This document shows positions 34,401 through 41,999 of a stretch of DNA of 57,757 nucleotides, one piece after another. The notes below the pieces were generated by a model. It worked only from the letters and a program-made list of their open reading frames with translations. It was not told the DNA's origin and did no database searches. Source of the stretch: Longimicrobiales bacterium. GTDB taxonomy: Bacteria > Gemmatimonadota > Gemmatimonadetes > Longimicrobiales > Gaopeijiaceae. The position numbers and the translations under genes are program-made. Numbering within the stretch: the stretch's first letter is position 1; the number at the start of each line of letters is the position of its first letter. The stretch covers positions 1 through 57,757 of the forward strand of contig JANQDZ010000032.1 of the NCBI GenBank assembly GCA_028278645.1, in the 5' to 3' direction.

Positions 34401-34731
34401 AGAAATCGATCTCGGCGGTCTCAGCGTGAACGCCCAGCGCGACATGGCGGTCTACCGTGTTCTCAAGGAGTCCCTTTCGAACGTGAGACGGCACGCCGAG
34501 GCGAGTCGGATATCGGTCAGCTTGCGAGTGGCCGGAGAAGCGGTAGTGCTCCAAGTCCTGGATAACGGGATCGGGATCACGGACGAACAGGTACAGGACC
34601 CCCGGGCGTTCGGCCTTATCGGGATGCAGGAGAGAATCCAAAGGGTGGGCGGGTCCATCAAAATCGCTCGTCGGCTCGAAGGCGGCACCAGGGTCATCGT
34701 GGAGGTCCCAATTGCATCCGAGTACGGGTGA
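31420..34731 (+). CDS. Propeller-type sensor histidine kinase (Reg_prop, Y_Y_Y, PAS, HisKA_3, HATPase)
   Basis: About 1,103 residues from the GTG at 31420, which has AGGG upstream and starts a signal-like segment (TFFLVLSSVGLVTG). The frame is open to a GTG at 31213. A large periplasmic region is built of two-component-regulator propeller repeats (ISRVAQDSRGTTWVATSVGA, GLIVDRDGNLWVSSGAELEG and others). A Y_Y_Y domain follows (about 620-700), then one TM (about 715-740), a PAS domain (about 755-870), a HisKA_3 dimerisation helix with the phosphorylated His910 in RELHDEVGQTL, and a HATPase_c domain with DNGIGI and FGLIGMQERI. This is the NarL-class plan. No response regulator is encoded nearby. 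Confidence 0.92.
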   Translation: MAKNRTFFLVLSSVGLVTGRLGGQEPLHDLWRWVQFSTESGLPSIDISRVAQDSRGTTWVATSVGAFWFDGFQWQAVPDGSVPSGSVSLVEPDDQGGVYIVSEGLLYLGNKDGFKHIPIEIGGEALPVKTLAVGSDRLFFTSGSELFQWDDGEVSVDPLFDGWNGLGRLYGHGGWVLAWGSGSLWRWEEDRWRRVFEYPADARLRVAAAGETLVIAELGTGESTLWALDGDRDPETRASRPGLPPSALTVAEDGDAVVAYEGGAVAVRKDGVWTFLDPRPAPLESIRRIQFDTDGDLWVVSESGLFVNRSSLDRWKRWDLGHLPDGHRSANALARLPNGDTWVGTTVGLVVRHPDGSSEAFSSILGRTLGPVTGLIVDRDGNLWVSSGAELEGVLRFDGREWTHFGTEQGLLAPHVHRMVLDRDGQVWFLGLGTAPGQVEPGAFVFDGKRFTRWGEPEGLIDGRVYAFAEGVDGARWFGTYMGLSRWLNGEWTHWTENDGLRPGGVFTIAVGPNGTVWFGHGPRGLGLGLLSDGLVQYDPTVDATVGARVWDIQPAGDGSLWLGTRAGLARMTTDGVRFLQTSEGLEHVLLWSVLPLEDRVLAATVGGGVYELSFTDLSDPPPRVFLEPAVVAPDGTRLQWRALAYQGLLSPGEIETRYRIDGGEWSAWGTSRELGPISLGSGSHLFEVQARGLFGDPGGIASQSFRVPPPVYLHPAFLTVLVAWILGAIGGGSVVVRRRRQNLRTLRAREAYYRSLIENASDLITVVTSDGLIHYQSPSSEGILGFPPTELAGTPFIDLVHPDDRGAMDRAGRARSAESGPPWRGLARLSTKEGGWKVLELVGQSQVQDDEGPLAVIHGRDVTDRIESEKKKEQLSRDLRTSRDRLRNLTGRMDEVREDERKRLARELHDEVGQTLVAMRMDLAQVEKELPAGLEPISGRLHQMISVAQDSVDLVNRMSTELRSPILDVLGLEAAVESEIWEYNRRWGAEIEVEIDLGGLSVNAQRDMAVYRVLKESLSNVRRHAEASRISVSLRVAGEAVVLQVLDNGIGITDEQVQDPRAFGLIGMQERIQRVGGSIKIARRLEGGTRVIVEVPIASEYG

Positions 34732-35102
34732 TACCTCAGGGAATCCCCTCACCGGCCTGACGGGAGCAGGCCCGATCGGCGTCGCAGCACTTGTTTCCTG
34801 CATTCCCCCAGCCCTTCGGGCCCCGTAAACGGATCCTCTGTCGATACTAAAGGAAGATCGAGCGTAGTCTTCCCTTGGCACTGAGAGGCTCCCGGGCTGA
34901 ACCTGCAACGAGACACGGCTTGAGGCAGCTGCAAAAACACCGGTTCATGGAGGCGGGGGGTTGGGATATGCTGATTCGTAATCAATTGCAGTGAAGCCAA
35001 TACTCATTATGAGCACCATTCGAGATCCTAGCAGACACTATGAACCGCCGAGAAACGATCGGGCCGTCGCCCTTCAGGTCGCTTCTGGTGCATGGTGATA
35101 CC
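34732..35102. other. Intergenic stretch without a supported gene
   Basis: It follows the kinase gene and precedes the converging SpoIIAA-like gene. Seen in it: a short hairpin (GCCC-TTC-GGGC near 34810), an AT-richer part around 34970-35020 with an 11-bp palindrome, CTCATTATGAG, and no frame with coding features. The short frames on both strands lack motifs and ribosome sites. Confidence 0.5.
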
Positions 35103-35498
35103 TCAAGAAGGGGGTTCGGAGAGACCGGGACCATTCTTGAGCCAATCCTTCGCGGGTACCACCCGTTCAAAGGTTTTGAGGACGAACCCTCGGTTCACAG
35201 CCACCGTCTCGATGAAGTCATAAACTTCCCGAGATCCATTGTGGACGAGAGCGATCCTGGCTGATTTCGGCACACCCAGGCTGGCAGCCCGTTCGGGGCG
35301 TTCATACTGTTCCAGAACGGATAGCCGGGGCGTGGCCTGCCGATGATCCATGAGGATCTGCGAGCAACCGGTCTCCCGGATCAACTCAACCATCTGGCCT
35401 GTCGCTTCACTTAGGGCAGGTGCATCGAATTCCCCCTTCATCTCAACCAGGATGAAGCCTTCGGCCTGCAGGTGCCTCACTAGGAGTTGTCCAGACAT
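35103..35498 (-). CDS. SpoIIAA/STAS-like single-domain protein
   Basis: A 131-residue protein, if started at the ATG at 35498 (an ATG at 35567 is also open). It has the alpha/beta pattern of SpoIIAA-like proteins: FILVEMKGEFDAPALSEATG, SQILMDHRQATPRLSV, a strand with ARIALVHNG and a C-terminal helix FERVVPAKDWLKNG. It converges with the sensor kinase gene 371 bases away. A second member with the same plan lies after another kinase at 50178. Such proteins are used in signalling or membrane association; no partner can be named. Confidence 0.7.
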   Translation of the reverse strand: MSGQLLVRHLQAEGFILVEMKGEFDAPALSEATGQMVELIRETGCSQILMDHRQATPRLSVLEQYERPERAASLGVPKSARIALVHNGSREVYDFIETVAVNRGFVLKTFERVVPAKDWLKNGPGLSEPPS

Positions 35499-35876
35499 CG
35501 ATTGCTCGGTTGGGGTATACGTAGTGGTTTGCCTCCCAATATCCTCCGATCCGATGGCCCCATGCAAGCTGAGGTTGGTTCAGGTACCGTTACGGGTATT
35601 GAGAGTAGGCATTCCAACCCGGAGTCAAGCCTGGTCCGGTATGGTTCCTGAAAGCAGTCCGGGCACACCAAATTGGAGAGTTCGATCGTCAGGCTCTTCG
35701 CCTGTGAGACACCAAGCTCGTCGATCAAAGGCATGGGCGGCCGACGGCCAACAGAGATCTGGCCCGCCCCTCTGTCACTTTTCAAGCCAGCCCTGCTGGA
35801 AGAGACATTGGGGAGAAAAGCCCCTGCACTCCTGTCTCATATCGGGGCCTGGCCCCATTTAAAAGATCCCCCTTGG
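35499..35876. other. Intergenic stretch between SpoIIAA-like gene and an ADOP gene
   Basis: No gene is supported here. A GGGGCC-T-GGCCCC inverted repeat (35844-35856), about 20 bases past the ADOP stop on the minus strand, could act as a weak terminator but lacks a T-run on that strand. Confidence 0.45.
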
Positions 35877-38552
35877 TCAGTCCGAGTTCAGCGAAACCCC
35901 CACGTCCACGCTCGCGGCCTTCAGAGCCGGGGCCAGGCTGGCCACTGCTCCGGCCAGCGCAAGCACCACCGGAACACTGAGGAACACCAACGGGTCCACC
36001 GCGCTCACCTCGAAGAGCAAGGAACGGACGAACTGGCCCAAGGCAGCCGCTCCCATCAAGCCCAGAATCAGTCCCACCCCGGTGAGCGTCAGGCCTTCGC
36101 GTATAACCAGGCCCATCACCTCCCCGGGGCTCGCCCCCACCGCCATTCTGATCCCCATCTCCCGTGTCCGGCGAGAAACTGAGTGGGCTAGGACGCCCCC
36201 GATCCCGAGGGACGCAAGGAGAATCCCGGTAAGGCCGAACGCTGCCAGGAGGAATGAACGAAACTTGGGCCCGGTCAGGTTTCGCTTGAGAAGGTGGGCG
36301 AGAGTGTGGACCTCGCCGAAGGCGATAGACGGGTTCACCTCCCACACCGCGGCTCGGATGGCCGGGACCAAAGAGGATGGGTTTTCGGCGCTCCGGACCA
36401 CCAAAGCCAGGCCCCTGGTCGCCCCGGACCACCCCTCCTGGGCCGTCGGAATGTAGACGGTAGGACGTCTGATCCCCCCGGGTCCGAAGTGCCCGATGTT
36501 CTCGACGATCCCGACCACCTCGTGGACCTTCGTGTGGACGTTGAGGGGTTTCCCGATGGGATCTTCATCGGGCCAGAAGGCCTCGGCCATAGCTGCGTCG
36601 ATCACGATGACGAGTGGGGATTCCCTGCTGTCGGCCTTTTCCAAGAGGCGCCCGCGGACCAAGGGGATGCCGAGGGCTTTCACGGCTCCCGGGAGAACCG
36701 ACCTGGTTTCGGCACACCGACCTTCGCCGGGAGGGGGTCTCGGCCGATCGGCCCGGCTGACCCCGTCGCAGGAGTAGCTCCCACCCAACGGGACGTAGTC
36801 CATGGCTCCCACTTCCTGGACTCCCGGCACCGAGGCAACCGTTTCGAGGACGCCATGCCATTGGACGGCCGCGGCGTCCTGGTCCAGGTCCCACCAGGCC
36901 GAGCCGTGCAACTCCAGCGTCACGATCTGTTCGGTGTCGAGCCCTAGATCGACCTGGCCCAGCCCCTGGAAGCTCCTCAAGAGAAGTCCCGCCCCGACAA
37001 CGAGGACGGCTGTCATGGCCACCTCCACCACCACCAGACTCCGTTGCAACCCACGATTGCGGCGGCCGGTGGTATGCCCTCGGGCGTCGCTTCCCCCCGC
37101 CACTGCCGGGTTCGCCCGGGCCGCCTGGAGGGCAGGCAGCACGCCGAAGAAGAATCCCGTTCCCAGGGTGACGGCGAGGCTGAACCAAAGGAGCGTCCAG
37201 TCCAGCGCGGGGTCGATCCTCCGGGGGAGGATGCCGGGCCCCAAACCGACAAGGAGGCGCCCCAATCCGAGCGCGAAACCCAATCCCAAACCCCCACCGA
37301 ACGCGGCGAAGACCGCCGTTTCTGCCAACGACTTCCTGGCAAGGCGCCACCCCGAGGCTCCGAGGGCCCGCTGGACTGCGTATTCCCGCTGTCTATCGAC
37401 GGCCCGCCCGAGGAACAGGTTCGCCAGGTTCGCGCAGGCCACCATGAGGAGGAGGCCCACCGAGCCAAGGAGAGTGACCAGCGTGAACCTCGCCGGCCCC
37501 GCCACCTGCTCCCTGATCGGCGTCAGCTCGATCCGGCGGCCGGCGTTGTGCTCGGGGAAGTCCTCCTCCAGACCGGCCATGATGGCCGATACCTCCTGCT
37601 GAGCGGCGGGGAGCGTCGCCCCTGCTCGGACTCGACCGACCGCACGCCAGCTCCGGCCTGACCGGGGCCATTCGGATGGAGGGGAGTCCACCGTGCGCCA
37701 GATCAGGGGCCCCGAGCCGGGCCCTCCAAGCACACCCGGGTCCTCGAACCCCTCCGAGGTCACTCCGATCACCTCGTAGCCGATGCCGTTAAGTCGGATC
37801 TGTCGACCGACGATCCCTGGGTCTTTCCCGAACTGCTGGGCCCAAAGGGCACGGCTGATCACGACCCTCGGCGCTCGGCCGCTCCCCTCCTCCTCGGGCC
37901 TGAAGAACCGTCCGAGCCCAGGTTCCACGCCGAGAATCTCGAAGAAGTTGGCCGTGACCGTCGCACCCCTCAGGACCAGTGAGCCGTCGTCCGACGCCAG
38001 CGCCGGCTCCCACCATCGTAAGGCCGCGATCCCCGCGAGGGAGGTCGCCCCTTCGCCCAGGTCGAAGGTGTTCGGGTAGGAAACGTTCCCAAAAAACCCC
38101 GCCCTGTCTGCCGAATACCCTGAGACGGCCACGACTCGATCCGGGTCAGGGTAGGGAAAGGGCCTCAGGAGCACGTCCCGGGCCAACGCAAAAATCGCGG
38201 CGTTGGACCCTATCCCCACAGCCAGGGTCAGGATTACAACTGCGCTGAACGTCGGCCTTCGCCCCAGGTTCCGGACACCCAGCCTGAGGTCGAGCACAGT
38301 ACCATCCATGGTCCAACCACCTCCCCCCAGTTGCGTCGCGTCGATAAAACTCCCCAGGGCCCTCCAGGCCAAGTCGGTGCGGACTCGAACTCCGTTCTCA
38401 CCCCTTACCGAGAGCTCATCCCACCTCCCGGCCAGTTCTCCCTCCCACTCCCGCCTCCAATCACCTCTCCGAGCCTTTGGAACCAGCCAAGAGGAGATCG
38501 CCACCAAGAGTCGCGGCAGAAGGGGGGCCCCTGTGCCCTTCGCATCCGCCAC
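35877..38552 (-). CDS. ADOP-family duplicated MacB/FtsX permease
   Basis: An 891-residue permease. The N-terminal prefix has the second known form: LLVAISSWLVPKARRGDWRR followed by EWEGELAGRWDELS, then a core starting DLRLGVRNLGRRPTFSAVVI with the first TM at about 112-134. The FtsX cores read VACANLANLFLGRAVDRQRE and a final one with GIGGVLAHSVSRRTREMGIR. It ends with a DVGVSLNSD-type C-terminus. A PadR gene lies three bases upstream. This module is inside the block flanked by tRNA-end repeats, and its prefix differs from those of the other three PadR-linked ADOPs. Confidence 0.9.
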   Translation of the reverse strand: MADAKGTGAPLLPRLLVAISSWLVPKARRGDWRREWEGELAGRWDELSVRGENGVRVRTDLAWRALGSFIDATQLGGGGWTMDGTVLDLRLGVRNLGRRPTFSAVVILTLAVGIGSNAAIFALARDVLLRPFPYPDPDRVVAVSGYSADRAGFFGNVSYPNTFDLGEGATSLAGIAALRWWEPALASDDGSLVLRGATVTANFFEILGVEPGLGRFFRPEEEGSGRAPRVVISRALWAQQFGKDPGIVGRQIRLNGIGYEVIGVTSEGFEDPGVLGGPGSGPLIWRTVDSPPSEWPRSGRSWRAVGRVRAGATLPAAQQEVSAIMAGLEEDFPEHNAGRRIELTPIREQVAGPARFTLVTLLGSVGLLLMVACANLANLFLGRAVDRQREYAVQRALGASGWRLARKSLAETAVFAAFGGGLGLGFALGLGRLLVGLGPGILPRRIDPALDWTLLWFSLAVTLGTGFFFGVLPALQAARANPAVAGGSDARGHTTGRRNRGLQRSLVVVEVAMTAVLVVGAGLLLRSFQGLGQVDLGLDTEQIVTLELHGSAWWDLDQDAAAVQWHGVLETVASVPGVQEVGAMDYVPLGGSYSCDGVSRADRPRPPPGEGRCAETRSVLPGAVKALGIPLVRGRLLEKADSRESPLVIVIDAAMAEAFWPDEDPIGKPLNVHTKVHEVVGIVENIGHFGPGGIRRPTVYIPTAQEGWSGATRGLALVVRSAENPSSLVPAIRAAVWEVNPSIAFGEVHTLAHLLKRNLTGPKFRSFLLAAFGLTGILLASLGIGGVLAHSVSRRTREMGIRMAVGASPGEVMGLVIREGLTLTGVGLILGLMGAAALGQFVRSLLFEVSAVDPLVFLSVPVVLALAGAVASLAPALKAASVDVGVSLNSD

Positions 38553-38555
38553 CTC

Positions 38556-38873
38556 TCAGGCTTCCTTCTTTGGCAGAAGAGCTTCAAGGTGCGACCGGGT
38601 GTCGGCGAGCCTATTCGAGGCAACTGAGAGCGCTTCAAGGCCCGCACCGGTTAGCTCATAGAGGCGGCGTTGGGGTCTCCTCTCGCGGTGGGCTTCGGAG
38701 ATCTCTTCCCAACGTCCCCTTAACAGCCCAGCCTTTTCCAACCTCCGGAGGATCGGGAAGGTGGTTCCACTCGCCAGGCCCGTCGCGTCCATGATGTCGA
38801 ATCCGTAGCGATGGCCTTCCGACAGGGCCTGCAAGACCAAGGCGGTAGCCTGCGTCATTCGGACAGTACCCAT
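38556..38873 (-). CDS. PadR-family transcriptional regulator
   Basis: A 105-residue PadR-type winged helix: TQATALVLQALSEGHRYGFD, IMDATGLASGTTFPILRRLE, KAGLLRGRWEEISEAHRERR, PQRRLYELTGAGLEALSVAS. It differs from the other PadR proteins in the window in its recognition region (GLASGTTFPILRRL in place of QGSLYPALHRL). An AGGAG site is ten bases upstream of the ATG. It is three bases from the ADOP gene it probably controls. Confidence 0.9.
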   Translation of the reverse strand: MGTVRMTQATALVLQALSEGHRYGFDIMDATGLASGTTFPILRRLEKAGLLRGRWEEISEAHRERRPQRRLYELTGAGLEALSVASNRLADTRSHLEALLPKKEA

Positions 38874-38908
38874 CAGCCTGAATCTCCTAAAAGGCGATAT
38901 TCACATAA

Positions 38909-38940
38909 CTCTACATAGGTAGAGAACTACTTCCTGTCAA
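38909..38940 (-). promoter_or_regulatory. Promoter with perfect inverted repeat for the fourth PadR gene
   Basis: On the minus strand TTGACA (38940-38935), a 17-base spacer and TATGTA (38917-38912) form a plausible promoter about 40 bases before the PadR start. A perfect inverted repeat, CTCTAC-ATAG-GTAGAG (38909-38924), covers the -10 box. This repeats the design at 15951-15983, where a dyad also overlaps the -10 of a PadR gene. Confidence 0.55.
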
Positions 38941-39187
38941 GAATCTAAATCCTGCCCTATAACGTTAGCCTAGCTGGATTCGTTTTCGGGAAGGAGACCA
39001 GCCAGACCAAGACTTCCTCTCCAAGCGGTTCAGGTCTTGTGGGTAGGTGTCAGAAACTTTTTCCTCCCACTCAGGGTCGTATGACGAGTGGGGAGGGATC
39101 ATCGTTTACATGAGAGCGCTCTGGGTCCCTACTGGAACATAACGTGCCACCGGCGTGGATGGCCTAAACCTCATCCATGGAAAACTC

Positions 39188-41152
39188 ATGAGACCGAACA
39201 TGCCTTTTGCGGGTAACCGTGCCCGCGCGATTTGTATTGGAGGGCTATTGGTCTGGATGTTTGTTCCATCCAGCCTAGTCGGCCAAAACAACATCACATA
39301 TCAAATCGACGGTTCTTTTGATGCCGCGACGAACGTGCTAAGTGCCACGGTCTCTATATCGGGGCATGAGCGGGCCATTCGAAACGGCTCGCTGCACCTC
39401 GACATGCCTTTCCCGAGCGCGGTCACAGTCCATGGTGTTACCGGCACTGGAAGCGAATCCCTCTCATACGAAGGAAGCCCCACCGGAGAGTCTCTCGTGA
39501 TCGACGTGCCTGCGGCGACAGGCAACGAGGAGGTGAGGGTTGCTTACTCGATCCAGGTGGAGTCAGACCCGGAGCCGTTCGGATACCATTTGTTTTCGGA
39601 CCCCTTGGGAACTCGCTGGTACCCAAAAGTGTTGGACGGCGATGGAGAATCCGATCGCTTCAGCGACTTTGTGGTTAGACTGGATCTTCCAGACAGCTTC
39701 GGTCTGCTGAGTACAGGTGGATACGGCGACCGCCAGGTCGGTGGGGGCCGGGTAGTCTCACGATACCTAACGGAACGCGTTCAAGACTTCGCCATCGCAG
39801 CTGGAGCGGGATTCGTTGTGGCCCAGCACCTGGAAGGCGAAGTGCCCCTGTATGCTTTTTACCACCCGGACAATGCTGATCGGTTCTCCACGGTTGCTGC
39901 GCGGACGGGAGAGGCGCTCCAATGGTATGCGGAGATATACGGGTTCTTTCCCGGTTCATTCATGGGCATTGTACAGGGGCATCCGAGGTGGGGTGGGGGG
40001 TTTCCTATGTCGAACATGTTCATGGTGCACCTGGGAAACCTGAATGACGATTTCCTCGCTTTTATCACTGCTCACGAGTTGGGGCACTACTACTGGGGAC
40101 TCCATGTACTCGGCGACCGCGAGTATCTCGATTGGCTCGCCCTGGCCAACGGTATTTGGGCTGACCAGCTCTATCTGGCGGAGAGGTCGGGCCGCACACT
40201 GGAGGAGCAATGGCGCTACGTCGGGAATGGTGATTGGATGCTCGACCTCATGTCGGCCATGGTGTCGAACCGCGAGCAGAGGTTGGATTTAACCAGGCAG
40301 GAAGAAGAGGAAGCAGGGTTGGACTTTGACTACAATTCGCTCGTAAGACACGGAAAAGGGGCGACGGGCGTGTTTCTTCAGTCACAACTCGTTGGATATG
40401 AGTCCTTCCTTGCCCTGCAAAGAAAGATCTTGGACCGGTATCGCCACAGACCGTTGCCGGTGGAGCATTTCGTCGCACTACTCGACAGTATCGGGTCTGA
40501 GGACGCACTTGCGTTTTTTGATTTCTGGCGCCGTGGCGACGCGAGGATCGACGCCGCCATCGACAGAATTGACGAGCTAGAAGAGACCGGCCAGTTCCAG
40601 GTGACCATCACAAGAACCGGAAACGTGCCCTTTCCCATCGACTACGAGGTGGACTTGGAAGGGGGCGGGATGGTCCGCCAGAGGCTCCTCGCCGAAGCTG
40701 GGGCTGACACCGTGCGAACGACGGTTAGGCCGTTGGCAGTCCGCTTCGATCCCGACGGCGTGATACCAATGCCGGGCAGTTCCCACCCCGGAATCCGGCG
40801 TCTCTGGTTGGTGGCTTTGTACCTTCAGGACTTGAACGAGTCGTTCGTGCCTTTGGCACTCGCCCACCTGGTTTCGTTTCCCGAAGACCACACGGTGCGT
40901 TATCGGCTGGCGCACAGGCTCTACTCCTTGGGACGTTGGGAAGAAGGTGCAGCGCTCTGGACATCGAGGATCGGTTGCGGGGATCCCGACCAATGTCGAG
41001 CAGCCATCTATGCGGCGCGTTCGATGGGGAAACTCGGCCAGGTCTCTGACGCCAAGGAAGCCCTCGCCCTGCTTGCGGAAGGAGCACGCGAACACGGGTT
41101 GGAGTCGCTTTTTGATACGGTTCGAGATGAGGTGGGCGGTGGGGCTCCCTGA
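39188..41152 (+). CDS. M1-like (gluzincin) aminopeptidase homologue with altered active site
   Basis: A 654-residue exported protein from the ATG at 39188 (GTG at 39155 also open); the signal is AICIGGLLVWMFVPSSLVG. A beta-rich N-terminal domain (about 40-210) is followed by a thermolysin-like domain with H296-E-L-G-H300-Y-Y-W. In true M1 enzymes a GAMEN-type motif and WLNEGF follow the usual spacing; here they read GGFPMSNMF and WLALANGIWAD, so the exopeptidase glutamate is Ser and the third zinc-ligand glutamate is replaced. A C-terminal helical region (from about 510) is kept. It may be an inactive or changed-function member. Confidence 0.78.
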   Translation: MRPNMPFAGNRARAICIGGLLVWMFVPSSLVGQNNITYQIDGSFDAATNVLSATVSISGHERAIRNGSLHLDMPFPSAVTVHGVTGTGSESLSYEGSPTGESLVIDVPAATGNEEVRVAYSIQVESDPEPFGYHLFSDPLGTRWYPKVLDGDGESDRFSDFVVRLDLPDSFGLLSTGGYGDRQVGGGRVVSRYLTERVQDFAIAAGAGFVVAQHLEGEVPLYAFYHPDNADRFSTVAARTGEALQWYAEIYGFFPGSFMGIVQGHPRWGGGFPMSNMFMVHLGNLNDDFLAFITAHELGHYYWGLHVLGDREYLDWLALANGIWADQLYLAERSGRTLEEQWRYVGNGDWMLDLMSAMVSNREQRLDLTRQEEEEAGLDFDYNSLVRHGKGATGVFLQSQLVGYESFLALQRKILDRYRHRPLPVEHFVALLDSIGSEDALAFFDFWRRGDARIDAAIDRIDELEETGQFQVTITRTGNVPFPIDYEVDLEGGGMVRQRLLAEAGADTVRTTVRPLAVRFDPDGVIPMPGSSHPGIRRLWLVALYLQDLNESFVPLALAHLVSFPEDHTVRYRLAHRLYSLGRWEEGAALWTSRIGCGDPDQCRAAIYAARSMGKLGQVSDAKEALALLAEGAREHGLESLFDTVRDEVGGGAP

Positions 41153-41201
41153 TCTTAGCATGACCCGCGTGACCCGCCTCCAGGAGTGGTGCCACCATTA
41201 G

Positions 41202-41236
41202 CATGGGTTCCGAACCCATGGAGTTCACCAAACTCC
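41202..41236. repeat. Adjacent palindrome and hairpin after the M1-like gene
   Basis: CATGGGTTC-C-GAACCCATG (41202-41220) is a perfect 19-bp dyad. It is followed directly by GGAGTT-CACCA-AACTCC (41220-41236), a six-pair hairpin. They lie 50-84 bases past the M1-like stop and just before the right tRNA-end repeat. No T-run follows, so termination is not assured. Confidence 0.6.
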
Positions 41237-41300
41237 TGCATTCTCGCTCATAAGTTCTTATTATCCATGAAATCGGTGGCTGATTGGTGGGCCTTGCAAC

Positions 41301-41336
41301 CCAGAGGCCGCCGATTCGAGCCCGGCTGGCTCCACT
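41301..41336 (+). repeat. tRNA-Ala 3'-end remnant, right copy of the 36-bp direct repeat
   Basis: This copy matches 31104-31139 at 34 of 36 positions; the last 22 (41315-41336) are identical. Upstream it keeps CTTGCAA, a canonical Ala (TGC) anticodon loop, and a broken stem, but no 5' half of a tRNA can be traced. The same orientation as the left copy makes the 10.2-kb interval a possible inserted block. Confidence 0.7.
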
Positions 41337-41545
41337 TATCCAAGATCTTGAAACAAGGTTTGTTATACGGGTGCACCCTCCCGCCCGGCAGGGGGAGGTG
41401 TCCTTGTATCCCTGCATTCATGCGGTGTTCTAGGTAGGGAAAACCTGGCCCTAGCGGTTGATGGGATCCCCACCGAGACATCCGATTCCAGGAGAGACGT
41501 TCCCAGGGGGCGCGCAGGTTCCGTCCAGAAAGAAGGAGTCATTCG

Positions 41546-41839
41546 ATGGCAAAGTTCGTAACGCTGTACAAGCTAACCGACCAGGGTGTGCGCAACATCA
41601 AGAACGCCCCGGAGCGAATTCGACAAGCCAAGGCTGTTTGGGAAGCGACAGGAGGTGAGCTCCTGGCGGTGTACTCCATCATGGGCCCTTACGACTACAT
41701 CACCATCTCCGAATCTGAGGATGACGAGGCTGCTGCGGCGTTCTCCCTTGGCGTTTCCGCTTTGGGGAACGTGACCACGCTGACCATGAGGGCGTTCGAC
41801 ACCGATGAGTTCGAGAGGATCGTTGCCACGCTTCCGTGA
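41546..41839 (+). CDS. GYD-domain protein
   Basis: A 97-residue cytoplasmic protein with the GYD-domain pattern: FVTLYKLTDQGVRNIKNAPE, a helix with RIRQAKAVWEATGGELLAVY, and the G-P-Y-D-Y box (MGPYDYITISE), then the last strand TTLTMRAFDTDEFERIVATL. The fold is a small ferredoxin-like dimer with no known reaction. AAGGAG lies eight bases before the ATG. It is a common small protein in Gemmatimonadota and other environmental bacteria. Confidence 0.88.
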   Translation: MAKFVTLYKLTDQGVRNIKNAPERIRQAKAVWEATGGELLAVYSIMGPYDYITISESEDDEAAAAFSLGVSALGNVTTLTMRAFDTDEFERIVATLP

Positions 41840-41999
41840 AGTTAGTTGAGTGGGAGAGACAAGCTTACCAACGACCACTTTGGAACTTGCGCGCCAACGG
41901 GTCAATTGACGCTTGGACCAACCGCCCAAGACCAGGAGTCAGCTCAGGGTCACGGGCTTGGGGCGGGACGTTCTTCGGGTAACCCTTTCAGGAGGTTCG

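Noticed and set aside
39188-41152. Calling the gene a working aminopeptidase N
   Set aside because: The GAMEN glutamate and the usual third zinc-ligand glutamate are both missing, so the standard name would overstate what is seen.
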